A stretch of DNA of 64,000 nt from Pseudolysinimonas sp051954455 (GTDB lineage Bacteria; Actinomycetota; Actinomycetes; Actinomycetales; Microbacteriaceae): positions 62,001 through 126,000 of the forward strand of contig NZ_JBQCHS010000015.1 in NCBI RefSeq assembly GCF_051954455.1. Direction: 5' to 3'. Positions 7,745 to 15,453 of the stretch are shown in pieces. The translations under genes were made by a program, and so were the position numbers. Each line of letters starts with the position of its first letter. The first letter of the stretch is position 1. The notes beneath the pieces are model-generated. The model was not told the origin of the DNA and did no database searches. It saw only the letters and a program-made list of their open reading frames with translations.

Positions 7745-9376
7745 ATGCCGACTCCCGCGAACGACTGGTGGCGCACCGCCGTCATCTACCAGGTCTACCC
7801 GCGCTCGTTCTCCGACTCGACCGGCGACGGCGTCGGCGACCTCGACGGGATCACGGCGCGGCTCCACGCCATCGCGGGCCTCGGCGCCGACGCGGTGTGG
7901 CTCTCGCCGTTCTACGTCTCGCCCCAGCACGACGCGGGCTACGACGTCGCGGACTACACCGACGTCGACCCGCTGTTCGGCGACCTCGCGGCGTTCGACC
8001 GGCTCCTCGCCACGGCGCACGGGCTCGGCCTCAAGGTGATCGTCGACATCGTTCCGAACCACAGCTCGAGCGCGCACCCCTGGTTCCAGGCGGCGCTCGC
8101 CGCCGGCCCGGGCTCGCCCCAGCGGGCGCGCTACCTGTTCCGCGACGGGCGCGGCGTCGGGGGCGACGTGCCGCCGAACAACTGGCAGTCGGTGTTCGGC
8201 GGCCCGGCCTGGACCCGGGTCGTCGAGGCGGACGGGCGCCCCGGACAGTGGTACCTGCACCTCTTCGACACGTCGCAGCCCGACTTCGACTGGACGAACG
8301 GCGAAGTCCAGGCCTTCTTCCTCGACGTGCTGCGGTTCTGGCTCGACCGCGGCGTCGACGGGTTCCGCATCGACGTCGCGCACGGGCTCGTGAAGGCGGC
8401 CGGCCTGCCGGACTTCACCCCGCCTCCCGGGGGCTCCATGGGCGGCGACACGGTCGACGCGCCCATGTGGGCGCAGCCGGGCGTGCACGAGATCTTCCGC
8501 GACTGGCGGCGCGTGACCGACGCGTACGACCCGCCGCGCGCGCTCGTCGGCGAGGCCTGGGTGCATCCGCTGCCGAAGCTCGCGGACTGGGTGCGCCCCG
8601 ACGAGCTGCACCAGACGTTCAACTTCGTCTACCTCGAGACGCCGTGGGATGCCGCCCAGCTGCGCGAGGTGGTCGACGGATCGCTCGCCGCGTTCTCCCG
8701 CGTCGGCGCCCCGTCGACGTGGGTGCTCTCGAACCACGACGTGATCCGGCATGCCACGCGCTTCGCGCTCACCCCGCCGCCGCCGCAGGGCGAGGGCCTC
8801 GGCCCGCGCTCCCCGTACCACCCCGACGAGTCGGTGGGCCTCCGGCGGGCGCGGGCGGCGACGCTCTTCATGCTCGCGCTGCCGGGTTCCGCGTACGTGT
8901 ACCAGGGCGAGGAGCTGGGGCTCCCCGAGGTCATCGACATCCCGGACGCCGCCCGCGAGGATCCGACGTTCGCGCGCACGGGCGGCGCGAGCTACGGGCG
9001 CGACGGCGCCCGGGTGCCGATCCCGTGGACCGCGGGTGCGCCGTCTCAGGCCTTCGGTCCCACGGACTCCTCGTGGCTGCCCCAGCCGTCGAGCTGGGCG
9101 TCGTACGCCCGCGACGGTCAGGACGGGATCCCCGGTTCGACGCTCGAGCTCTACCGGGCCGCGCTCGCGGCGCGGCGCGAGCACGGGCTGGGTGCGGCGG
9201 AGCTGGAGTGGCTGCCGAGCTCCGGGGAGGTGCTGACGTTCCGGGTCGGCGACGTCACCGTCGTCGCGAACGTCGGCGCGGAGGAGGCGGTGCTGCCCGA
9301 CGGCGAGGTGCTCGTCGCGAGCGGGCCGGTCGCGCCGGGTCGGCTCCCGGGCGACACGACGGTCTGGCTGCGCTGA
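7745..9376 (+). CDS. Glycoside hydrolase family 13 alpha-glucosidase (oligo-1,6-glucosidase type)
   Basis: 543-residue cytoplasmic exo-acting alpha-glucosidase. It opens with WWRTAVIYQVYPRSF. Catalytic blocks are intact: DIVPNHSS, GFRIDVAHG (nucleophile Asp210), VGEAW (acid/base Glu270) and LSNHD (Asp332). The proteins of this subgroup cleave terminal alpha-1,4 or alpha-1,6 glucose from oligosaccharides. It is divergent from the neopullulanase-like gene, and the pair would convert maltodextrin to glucose. A hairpin terminator follows immediately at 9377. Confidence 0.94.
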   Translation: MPTPANDWWRTAVIYQVYPRSFSDSTGDGVGDLDGITARLHAIAGLGADAVWLSPFYVSPQHDAGYDVADYTDVDPLFGDLAAFDRLLATAHGLGLKVIVDIVPNHSSSAHPWFQAALAAGPGSPQRARYLFRDGRGVGGDVPPNNWQSVFGGPAWTRVVEADGRPGQWYLHLFDTSQPDFDWTNGEVQAFFLDVLRFWLDRGVDGFRIDVAHGLVKAAGLPDFTPPPGGSMGGDTVDAPMWAQPGVHEIFRDWRRVTDAYDPPRALVGEAWVHPLPKLADWVRPDELHQTFNFVYLETPWDAAQLREVVDGSLAAFSRVGAPSTWVLSNHDVIRHATRFALTPPPPQGEGLGPRSPYHPDESVGLRRARAATLFMLALPGSAYVYQGEELGLPEVIDIPDAAREDPTFARTGGASYGRDGARVPIPWTAGAPSQAFGPTDSSWLPQPSSWASYARDGQDGIPGSTLELYRAALAARREHGLGAAELEWLPSSGEVLTFRVGDVTVVANVGAEEAVLPDGEVLVASGPVAPGRLPGDTTVWLR

Positions 9377-9405
9377 GCCGGGCGCCCACCAGAAGCGCGC
9401 CCGGC
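9377..9405. terminator. Hairpin between convergent alpha-glucosidase and ABC permease genes
   Basis: GCCGGGCGC and GCGCCCGGC form a 9-bp perfect stem with an 11-base loop, directly after the TGA at 9374-9376 and 11 bases before the convergent permease stop. No T-run follows on either strand, as is common for actinobacterial terminators. It probably serves both directions. Confidence 0.55.
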
Positions 9406-9416
9406 CCAGCGCAGGG

Positions 9417-10751
9417 TCATCGTCGGAACAACGAACCGCCGGAGCGCACCCGCGACACCGCGTCCACCGTCGCCGCGAGGATCAGCACGCCGCCGGTGAC
9501 GAGCAGGTTGATGCCGCCGCCGAGGTTGAGCAGACCCAGGCCGTTGGTGATGATCGCGATGACCATCGCGCCGACCGCGGCGTGGACGAGACGCCCACGG
9601 CCTCCGAACAGCGAGACCCCGCCGACGACGGCGGCCGCGACACCCGACAGGACCGTGTCGTGCCCGAACGAGGCGTCGACGGATCCCACCTTGGATGCGC
9701 TGAACAGGCCGGAGACGACCGCGAGGGTGGAGCAGATCCCGAACGCGATCCACTTGATGCCGATGACCTTGATGCCGGCGCGCCGTGCCGCCTCGGCGTT
9801 GCCGCCGATCGCGTAGAGGTAGCGGCCGTACCGGGTGCGATCGAGCAGGAAGGTGCCCGCCCACAGGATCACCAGCACGATCGGGACGACGATGGGCACG
9901 CCCTCGATCACCTGGCCCGACACGACCTTGCCGTTCAGGACGTTGACCTGGCCGCGGTTCTCGTTGAGGAGGAACACGACGACGCCGCCGATGACGAGGA
10001 TCAGCGCCAGCTTGATCCACATGAGGATGATGGTGCGGTTGGGCACCCCGGCTCGCGTGCGCCGTCGGCGGTCGAGCATCGACGTCGCGAACGAGATCAG
10101 CAGCATGACGGCGAGCATCACCCAGCCCTGCCACGGGAGCAGGTTGTTGTTCTGGATGGCGAGGATCTCGGGCTGCTGGACGCGGTAGAGGCCGCCCGTC
10201 CCGATGATCAGCAGCTCGAGCCCCTGGAACCCGAGGAACAGGCCCAGCGTCACGACGAACGACGGGATCCCGACGCGCGCGACGAAGAACCCGATGAACC
10301 CGCCGATCACGACGCCCGCCAGCAACGACAGGACGAGCGCCAGGATCCAGTTCATGTTGATGCCGCCCGGGTCGGACAGCACGACGAACGAGCCCATCGC
10401 CACGCCGGACGTGGTGCCGGCCGACAGGTCGATCTCCCCGAGCAGGATGACGAACACGAGCGCCATCGCCAGCATGATCTGCGGCGCCGCCTGGGTGAGC
10501 AGGTTCGCGAAGTTGCGCTCGGTGAGGAAGAAGGGGCTCAGGAGCGTGAACAGGACGCCGAGCACCACGAGACCCGCGATGGCCGGCAGCGCGCCCATGT
10601 CGCCGCTGCGGATGCGCAGCAGGTAGGCGCGCGTCTGGTCGACGAGACCGCCTTCCATGCCGGAGCCGATCAAGCCCTCGTCGGTGGGGACGGGGAGGTT
10701 CGTGGTGTCGGTCACCGGGAGGGGCGCTTCGGGAGCGTTGGGCGAGCTCAT
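9417..10751 (-). CDS. Sugar ABC transporter permease (xylose/ribose XylH-RbsC family)
   Basis: 444-residue integral membrane subunit of a CUT2-type sugar importer. An acidic/Pro-rich cytoplasmic N terminus of about 45 residues precedes 9-10 hydrophobic segments. The family motifs GEIDLSAGTTSGVAMG and YAIGGNAEAARRAGI (the coupling loop to the ATPase) are clear, and the size and extra cytoplasmic loop with several Arg (near RRRRTRAG) match XylH-type rather than RbsC-type permeases. The ATG overlaps the stop of the upstream ATPase gene by four bases (ATGA), so the subunits are coupled. Confidence 0.94.
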   Translation of the reverse strand: MSSPNAPEAPLPVTDTTNLPVPTDEGLIGSGMEGGLVDQTRAYLLRIRSGDMGALPAIAGLVVLGVLFTLLSPFFLTERNFANLLTQAAPQIMLAMALVFVILLGEIDLSAGTTSGVAMGSFVVLSDPGGINMNWILALVLSLLAGVVIGGFIGFFVARVGIPSFVVTLGLFLGFQGLELLIIGTGGLYRVQQPEILAIQNNNLLPWQGWVMLAVMLLISFATSMLDRRRRTRAGVPNRTIILMWIKLALILVIGGVVVFLLNENRGQVNVLNGKVVSGQVIEGVPIVVPIVLVILWAGTFLLDRTRYGRYLYAIGGNAEAARRAGIKVIGIKWIAFGICSTLAVVSGLFSASKVGSVDASFGHDTVLSGVAAAVVGGVSLFGGRGRLVHAAVGAMVIAIITNGLGLLNLGGGINLLVTGGVLILAATVDAVSRVRSGGSLFRR

Positions 10752-11518
10752 GCTGCCTCTCCTGCGTAGGTCTTGGATCCGGTGATGTAGCCGACGACGT
10801 CGTCGCGGTTGGTGCTCCGGGCGTCGACCTCGGCGACCATCTGCCCGAGGTAGAGGACGCTGATGTAGTCGGCGACCTCGAACACGTCGGCGAGGTTGTG
10901 GCTGATGATGATGACCGCGACGCCCTGCTCGGCCAGGCGCTTGACCAGGTTCAGCACCTGCTCGGTCTGCGCGACGCCGAGGGCGGCGGTCGGCTCGTCG
11001 AGGATCACGAGGCGGGCCTTCTTGAGCACCGAGCGCGCGATCGCGACGGTCTGACGCTGTCCGCCGGAGAGCGACGACACCTTCTGCCGCACGGACTTGA
11101 CCGTGCGCACCGAGAGCGAGCGCAGGGTCTCGGACGCCTCGCGCTCCATGCGGCCCTCGTCGAAGGTGCCCCACTCGGTCTCCTCGCGGCCGAGGAACAT
11201 GTTCTGGACGATGTCGAGGTTGTCGCAGAGCGCGAGGTCCTGGTACACGACCTCGATGCCGAGCGACGCGGCGTCGCGCGGCGAGTGCAGCGTGACGGGC
11301 TCGCCGTCGAACAGCACCTGGCCCTCGTCGTAGGGCTGCACGCCGGCGAGGCCCTTGATGAGGGTGGACTTGCCGGCGCCGTTGTCGCCGACCAGCGCGG
11401 TCACCTTGCCGGGATAGGCGCGCAGGTGCACGCCCTTCAGCACACTGACCGGGCCGAAGCCCTTCTTGACGTCCACCAGCTCGATGAGCGGGCGCGGGGA
11501 TGCGGTCGGCTCCGCCAT
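10748..11518 (-). CDS. Sugar ABC transporter ATP-binding protein (single-domain, xylose/fructose type)
   Basis: 256-residue ATPase that powers the adjacent permease. Walker A is GDNGAGKST, the Q-loop is VVYQDLALCDN, the signature is SSLSGGQRQ, and Walker B is LVILDEPTAALG, followed by the switch His in IIISHN. It has a single ABC domain, unlike the duplicated RbsA/MglA type; single-domain versions are usual in actinobacterial xylose-type systems. It is separated from the binding-protein gene by 79 bases that include a strong hairpin. Confidence 0.95.
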   Translation of the reverse strand: MAEPTASPRPLIELVDVKKGFGPVSVLKGVHLRAYPGKVTALVGDNGAGKSTLIKGLAGVQPYDEGQVLFDGEPVTLHSPRDAASLGIEVVYQDLALCDNLDIVQNMFLGREETEWGTFDEGRMEREASETLRSLSVRTVKSVRQKVSSLSGGQRQTVAIARSVLKKARLVILDEPTAALGVAQTEQVLNLVKRLAEQGVAVIIISHNLADVFEVADYISVLYLGQMVAEVDARSTNRDDVVGYITGSKTYAGEAA

Positions 11519-11550
11519 GGCGCCGTCCTCTCTTTCTGATCAGGCTGATG

Positions 11551-11583
11551 GGCCCCGCTCCGGCGCGATGCCGGAGCGGGGCC
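11551..11583 (-). terminator. Strong hairpin between binding-protein and ATPase genes (attenuator/RNA stabiliser)
   Basis: A 14-bp perfect stem (GGCCCCGCTCCGGC with its complement) closes a GCGAT loop 14 bases after the binding-protein stop, within the operon. No T-run follows in the direction of transcription. It most likely gives partial termination or protects the 3' end of the abundant binding-protein message, giving more binding protein than membrane subunits. Confidence 0.7.
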
Positions 11584-11597
11584 CTCGAGGTGTGGGA

Positions 11598-12680
11598 CTA
11601 CTTGACGCCGTACTGCGCGCAGGCGGCGGCGACGTCGGCGGTGCAGATGTCCGACGCCTTGGCGTCACCCGCGGTGACGACCTGCTCGACCTTGTCCGCC
11701 GTGATGAGGATCGGCGTCTGGGCGATGAACGGCTTGCCGTAGAGGCTGTCGGAGATCGACGGCTTCTTGCCCTTCAGCAGCGTGATCGCGAGCTGCGACG
11801 CCGCGTCGGCCTCGAGCTTGTAGGGCTTGTAGACCGTCGCGGTCTGCTTGCCGAGCAGCACGTTCTGCAGACCCGCCGTCGAGGCGTCCTGGCCGGAGAC
11901 CGGGACCTTCAGGCCGTTCTTGTCGAGCACCGTGATGATGCCCGCGGCGTTGGTGTCGTTCGCCGACCAGACCGCGTCGACCTTGCCGCCGAGCGAGGTC
12001 AGCGCCTGCTCGAAGTTGGTCGCGGACTTGTCGCCGTCCCAGACACCGGTCGGCTCGGCGGCCGGCTTGATGCCCGCCGCGCTCATGGCCTTGACCGCGC
12101 CCTCGTGGAAGAGCGCCGCGTTGCCGTCGGTCGGGTCGCCGCCCATGTACACGACGACGGCGGTGGCCGGGTCCTTGCCCGCCGCCTTGAGGCCGTCGAC
12201 GATCGACTGCCCCTCGAGCTCTCCGACCTTCACGTTGTCGAACGAGACGTAGTAGTCGGCCAGCATCTTCGTGCTGTCGCCCTTGCCCGTGGTGATCGGG
12301 CGGTCGTAGGCGATGACCGGGATGCCCTGCTTCTGCGCCTTCTGGGTCACGGCGACGGCCGCGCCGTTGTAGTCCGTGAGGATCATGACTCCGCAGCCCT
12401 TGGTCAGCTGCTGGTCGGCGATCGTCGCGTACTTGTTGGTGTCGCCCTGGGCGTTCTGGACATCGGCGTCGAAGCCGGCGTCCTTGAGCGCCTTGGTGAT
12501 CGCCGGGCGGTCGCCGTTCTCCCAGCGGGGGGACGACGCGGTGTCGGGCAGGATGACGCAGGCGCGGGTCGACGCCTTGGCGCCGCCGGAGCCCGAGCCG
12601 GAACCGCTGCCGGAGCAGGCGGCCAGGGCCAGCGAGGCGACTCCCGCGACGACGACCGCCGCGATGAGGGTCTTCTTCAT
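11598..12680 (-). CDS. Sugar ABC transporter substrate-binding lipoprotein (xylose XylF-like)
   Basis: 360-residue type 1 periplasmic-binding-protein fold. The signal peptide ends in a lipobox (SLALAACSGS, lipidated Cys about residue 22), followed by a Gly/Ser spacer, so the protein is anchored outside the membrane. The segment ADYYVSFDNVKVGELEGQ is characteristic of XylF-type xylose-binding proteins, and VIAYDRPI and SGQDASTAGLQNVLLGKQ follow in the expected order. It is first in the operon with the ATPase and permease. A GAAGGAG SD precedes the ATG. Xylose is the best guess for substrate, but other pentoses or hexoses are possible. Confidence 0.92.
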   Translation of the reverse strand: MKKTLIAAVVVAGVASLALAACSGSGSGSGSGGAKASTRACVILPDTASSPRWENGDRPAITKALKDAGFDADVQNAQGDTNKYATIADQQLTKGCGVMILTDYNGAAVAVTQKAQKQGIPVIAYDRPITTGKGDSTKMLADYYVSFDNVKVGELEGQSIVDGLKAAGKDPATAVVVYMGGDPTDGNAALFHEGAVKAMSAAGIKPAAEPTGVWDGDKSATNFEQALTSLGGKVDAVWSANDTNAAGIITVLDKNGLKVPVSGQDASTAGLQNVLLGKQTATVYKPYKLEADAASQLAITLLKGKKPSISDSLYGKPFIAQTPILITADKVEQVVTAGDAKASDICTADVAAACAQYGVK

Positions 12681-12705
12681 GGCACTCCTTCGTGCTGTGA
12701 GGTGT

Positions 12706-12724
12706 GGGGCGAAAGTTTCGCCCC
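12706..12724. promoter_or_regulatory. Perfect palindrome, candidate repressor operator of the sugar ABC operon
   Basis: GGGGCGAAA-G-TTTCGCCCC has 9-bp arms around one central base and lies 26-44 bases before the binding-protein ATG, downstream of the predicted transcription start. GAAA/TTTC half-sites are typical of ROK and LacI-family sugar repressors. No such repressor gene is present in the window. Confidence 0.55.
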
Positions 12725-12753
12725 GCCGGTCTCAACTGTGAGTCGGCACGCGA

Positions 12754-12759
12754 ACGCTA
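12754..12759 (-). promoter_or_regulatory. Predicted -10 box of the sugar ABC operon
   Basis: TAGCGT on the minus strand lies with a plausible -35 (TTTCGC) 18 bases upstream. This puts the transcription start near 12746, the palindrome at 12706-12724 inside the leader, and the GTNAC boxes at about -40 to -85. Confidence 0.4.
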
Positions 12760-12785
12760 CGACCCGAATCGTTCCGAGCGAAACG

Positions 12786-12830
12786 GTCACATGTAACGGA
12801 TTGCTAACGGAATGTCACATCGGCTGTCAC
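12786..12830. promoter_or_regulatory. Array of GTNAC boxes upstream of the sugar ABC operon
   Basis: Plus-strand boxes GTCAC (12786), GTAAC (12793), CTAAC (12804), GTCAC (12814) and GTCAC (12826). The last four are spaced 11, 10 and 12 bases, one per helical turn. Tandem direct repeats with this phasing are the usual binding pattern of OmpR-family response regulators. The location just upstream of a predicted promoter suggests activation. Confidence 0.45.
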
Positions 12831-12848
12831 ATGACGGCCGGAGCGCGG

Positions 12849-13709
12849 TCAGCTCGCGTTGGCGTCGAGCCAGCCGATGGGATCCAGCTGCACGCCGTCG
12901 ACATCGAGCTCCAGATGCAGGTGCGGCGCCGTCGTCTCCCCCGTCGCGCCGACCAGCCCCACGAAGTCGCCCACGTGGACCACGTCGCCGACCTGAAGCT
13001 CGGACGATCCGGCCTGCATGTGCTCGTAGATCGCCTTCACCTCGTGGCCCTGGTAATGGCCGACGATGACGGCGTAGTTGCCGAAGGTCCAGCTGCCACC
13101 GGTCCGCTGGACGACCGTGCCGTCCATGATCGAGAAGATGGGGTTGCCGTTGCCGCCGTTGAGGTCGACGCCGTGGTGGAACGGATCGCACGTCGGGCAC
13201 CCGGCCACCGGGCCGCGGGGCCCGAACGGGCTCATGACGGCGACCCGGTACGGGAACGGCCACCGCACCGGGCCGTGGAACTCGCCGCCCACGCCGCCGC
13301 GCCACTTCGCGGCGAGCAGCTGCGCACGGGTGGACGAGGTGTAGTCGTCGGTCGTCGTCGGGATCGTGATGTCGCCCGGGACCGTCTCGGACTGCTTGCC
13401 GGTGATCATCCGCGTGCCGGGCTCGGATGCGGCGGCCGCCTGATCGGGCGTCGTGAGGACGTTCGCCGGCACGGACAGCCCGACGACGAGCGCGAGACAG
13501 AAGAGCAGCGCGCCGCCCGCCAGCACCTGGTGCAGGGCACGGGAACGGGTCCGGCGCGGCGGCGCGGTCGCTCGGACGACGGGAGCGGATGCCGGGCTCG
13601 GAGCCGGGGGTGCAGCCGGCGGCAGAGCCGGCGCCGCGGCCGCCGCCGCCGCGCGCTCACGTGCGAGCGCCTCGCGCCGCGTGGACGGCTCCGATCCCGG
13701 CTCGCTCAT
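12849..13709 (-). CDS. M23 family metallopeptidase
   Basis: 286-residue cell-wall endopeptidase anchored near its N terminus. Residues 1-58 are Ala/Pro-rich with basic patches and cytoplasmic. One transmembrane helix follows (about residues 64-85). A linker precedes the M23 domain, which has the zinc ligands in HHGVDLNGG and in HLHLELD. The segment GCPTCDPFHHG carries two Cys that may form a disulphide. It is monocistronic or the last gene after the inositol monophosphatase, whose stop is 12 bases upstream. Both zinc motifs are intact, so activity is expected. Confidence 0.92.
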   Translation of the reverse strand: MSEPGSEPSTRREALARERAAAAAAAPALPPAAPPAPSPASAPVVRATAPPRRTRSRALHQVLAGGALLFCLALVVGLSVPANVLTTPDQAAAASEPGTRMITGKQSETVPGDITIPTTTDDYTSSTRAQLLAAKWRGGVGGEFHGPVRWPFPYRVAVMSPFGPRGPVAGCPTCDPFHHGVDLNGGNGNPIFSIMDGTVVQRTGGSWTFGNYAVIVGHYQGHEVKAIYEHMQAGSSELQVGDVVHVGDFVGLVGATGETTAPHLHLELDVDGVQLDPIGWLDANAS

Positions 13710-13721
13710 GACCGGGTCATC

Positions 13722-14540
13722 CTAGGCCGGGAGGGTCCAGTCGGTCACCCCCAGGCGTCCGAGCACCTCCTCCAGCTCCGCGGCCAGCCCGGGGGGCGCG
13801 GCGAGGACGAAGTCGATGCTCGGGCCGGCGTCCCCTCGCCCCTTGACGACCGCCCCGGCCTCGCGCGCGATGAGCGCCCCGGCCGCCTGATCCCACGGGT
13901 TGAGGTTGCGCTCGAAGTACGCGTCGAGCCGCCCGCATGCCACGGCGCACAGATCGAGCGCGGCGACGCCCTGGCGGCGGATGTCGCGCACCCGCGGCAG
14001 CAGGCCCGCGACGACGGCGCCCTGCCGTTCGCGCGACGCGGCGGCGTAGGAGAACCCGGTGCCGACGAGCGCCTGCTCGAGGGGCGGCGCCGGGTTGACG
14101 GCGATCGGCGCGTCACCGAGGAACGCGCCGCCGCCCGCCGCGGCGTGGAACAGTTCCCCCGCCGCCGGCGATGCGACCGCGCCGGCGAGCGCCCGCCAGG
14201 TGAGCGGATCGGGGTCGCCCTCGACCACGGCGATGCTCACCGCGTAGTGCGGGATGCCGTAGAGGTAGTTGACGGTGCCGTCGATGGGGTCGACCACCCA
14301 GGTCAGCCCGCTCGTGCCCGGAGATCCGCCGCCCTCCTCGCCGAGGATGGCGTCGTCCGGCCGCGCCGCCAGGATCCGGTCGCGGATCAGCTGCTCGACC
14401 TCCCGGTCGGCCGCCGTCACGACGTCGACGATGCTCGACTTGGTCGCCGCCACCTCGACGCCCTCGACGCGCCGGCGAGCGGCGAGCGCCCCCGCCTCCA
14501 GCGCGATGCCGCGGGCGAGGCGCAGGAGCTCGTCGGCCAC
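13722..14540 (-). CDS. Inositol monophosphatase family protein
   Basis: 272-residue Mg-dependent, Li-sensitive phosphatase family member. Metal-binding motifs are present: GEEGGG (Glu), WVVDPIDGTVNY (Asp, Asp) and NPWDQAAGALIAREAGA (Asp). In actinobacteria such enzymes supply inositol from inositol 1-phosphate or act on fructose-1,6-bisphosphate, histidinol phosphate or PAP; the sequence alone does not separate these. The GTG start lies 2 bases after the stop of the upstream FAH-family gene, indicating one transcript. Confidence 0.9.
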   Translation of the reverse strand: MADELLRLARGIALEAGALAARRRVEGVEVAATKSSIVDVVTAADREVEQLIRDRILAARPDDAILGEEGGGSPGTSGLTWVVDPIDGTVNYLYGIPHYAVSIAVVEGDPDPLTWRALAGAVASPAAGELFHAAAGGGAFLGDAPIAVNPAPPLEQALVGTGFSYAAASRERQGAVVAGLLPRVRDIRRQGVAALDLCAVACGRLDAYFERNLNPWDQAAGALIAREAGAVVKGRGDAGPSIDFVLAAPPGLAAELEEVLGRLGVTDWTLPA

Positions 14541-14542
14541 GA

Positions 14543-15388
14543 TCAGCCGGCCGCGATCGTCGTGTCGTGGGCGCCGAGCCCGTCGATCCCGACCTCCATG
14601 CGGTCCCCCACCTGCAGGAACGGGAACCGGCCGCTCATCGCGACCCCCTCCGGCGTGCCGGTGTCGATGACGTCGCCGGGCTCGAGCGTGAGGTACTGCG
14701 AGAGGTCCCAGACGAGCTGAGCGACCGGGAACACCATGTCGGCGGTCGACGAGTCCTGGCGGGGTTCGCCGTTGATCCGCGACCAGATGCGCAGACCCTG
14801 CGGGTCGATCTCGTCGGCGGGGATCACCGCCGGCCCGAGCGGGTTGGAGGTCGGCATCGACTTGCCCTTGCCCCACTGCGGACCGCCGCGCTCGCGCTGC
14901 CAGACGCGCTCGGAGACGTCGTTGGCGACGGTGTATCCGGCGACGTGCGCGAGCGCCTCCTCCGGGCTCGCGAGCCGGGAGGCGCGTCGGCCGATCACGA
15001 CGGCGAGCTCCGCCTCCCAGTCGAGCTGGGTGGCGCCCGGCGGCAGGAGCACGGGGTCGTTCGGCCCGACGAGCGTGTTCGGGTGCTTGAAGAAGAGGAT
15101 CGGGTCGGTCGGCGCGGGGCTGCCCGACTCGGCGGCGTGCGCGGCGTAGTTCTGCCCGATGCAGAGGATCGCGGTCGGCCGCGCGACGGGGGCGCCCACC
15201 CGCAGGGCGTCGGCGTCGGGCAGCTCCGGGAGCGCGTCCTCCTCGAGCGCGGCGCGCACGCGGTCGACGCCGTCGATCCAGAACTCGCCCTGCAGGTCGT
15301 CGGTCACCGGGCGCAGGTCGTAGACGACGCCGTCATGACGGACGGCGGGGATCTCGTGGCCGACGGGGCCCAGACGGAGGAGTTCCAT
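14543..15388 (-). CDS. Fumarylacetoacetate hydrolase family protein
   Basis: 281-residue FAH-fold enzyme, a metal-dependent C-C bond hydrolase, decarboxylase or isomerase of dicarbonyl acids. The N-terminal cap domain is followed by the catalytic domain: CIGQNYAAHAAE, LFFKHPNTLVGPND, DWEAELAVVIG (two metal-binding acids) and DVIDTGTPEGVAMS. Start ATG 15388 begins MELLRLGPVG, the normal N terminus for this family; the longer upstream reading frame is rejected. Its substrate is unknown. It is co-oriented and nearly contiguous with the inositol monophosphatase. Confidence 0.92.
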   Translation of the reverse strand: MELLRLGPVGHEIPAVRHDGVVYDLRPVTDDLQGEFWIDGVDRVRAALEEDALPELPDADALRVGAPVARPTAILCIGQNYAAHAAESGSPAPTDPILFFKHPNTLVGPNDPVLLPPGATQLDWEAELAVVIGRRASRLASPEEALAHVAGYTVANDVSERVWQRERGGPQWGKGKSMPTSNPLGPAVIPADEIDPQGLRIWSRINGEPRQDSSTADMVFPVAQLVWDLSQYLTLEPGDVIDTGTPEGVAMSGRFPFLQVGDRMEVGIDGLGAHDTTIAAG

Positions 15389-15407
15389 GGGTCCAGTCTG
15401 CCGCGCC

Positions 15408-15445
15408 GGTGATGGGGCGGGGCACCTCTCCTCCTCCCCATCACC
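15408..15445 (-). terminator. Hairpin terminator after the surface protein gene
   Basis: GGTGATGGGG and CCCCATCACC pair perfectly over 10 bp around an 18-base loop. It lies 8 bases after the surface-protein stop and 20 bases before the FAH gene start, separating the two transcripts. Confidence 0.55.
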
Positions 15446-15453
15446 GCTCGTGG

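Noticed and set aside
11466..14720. Long open frame on the plus strand over three minus-strand genes
   Set aside because: It is antisense to the sugar-binding protein, M23 and inositol monophosphatase genes, which all show clear family motifs. High GC makes such frames common. No recognisable motif or SD.
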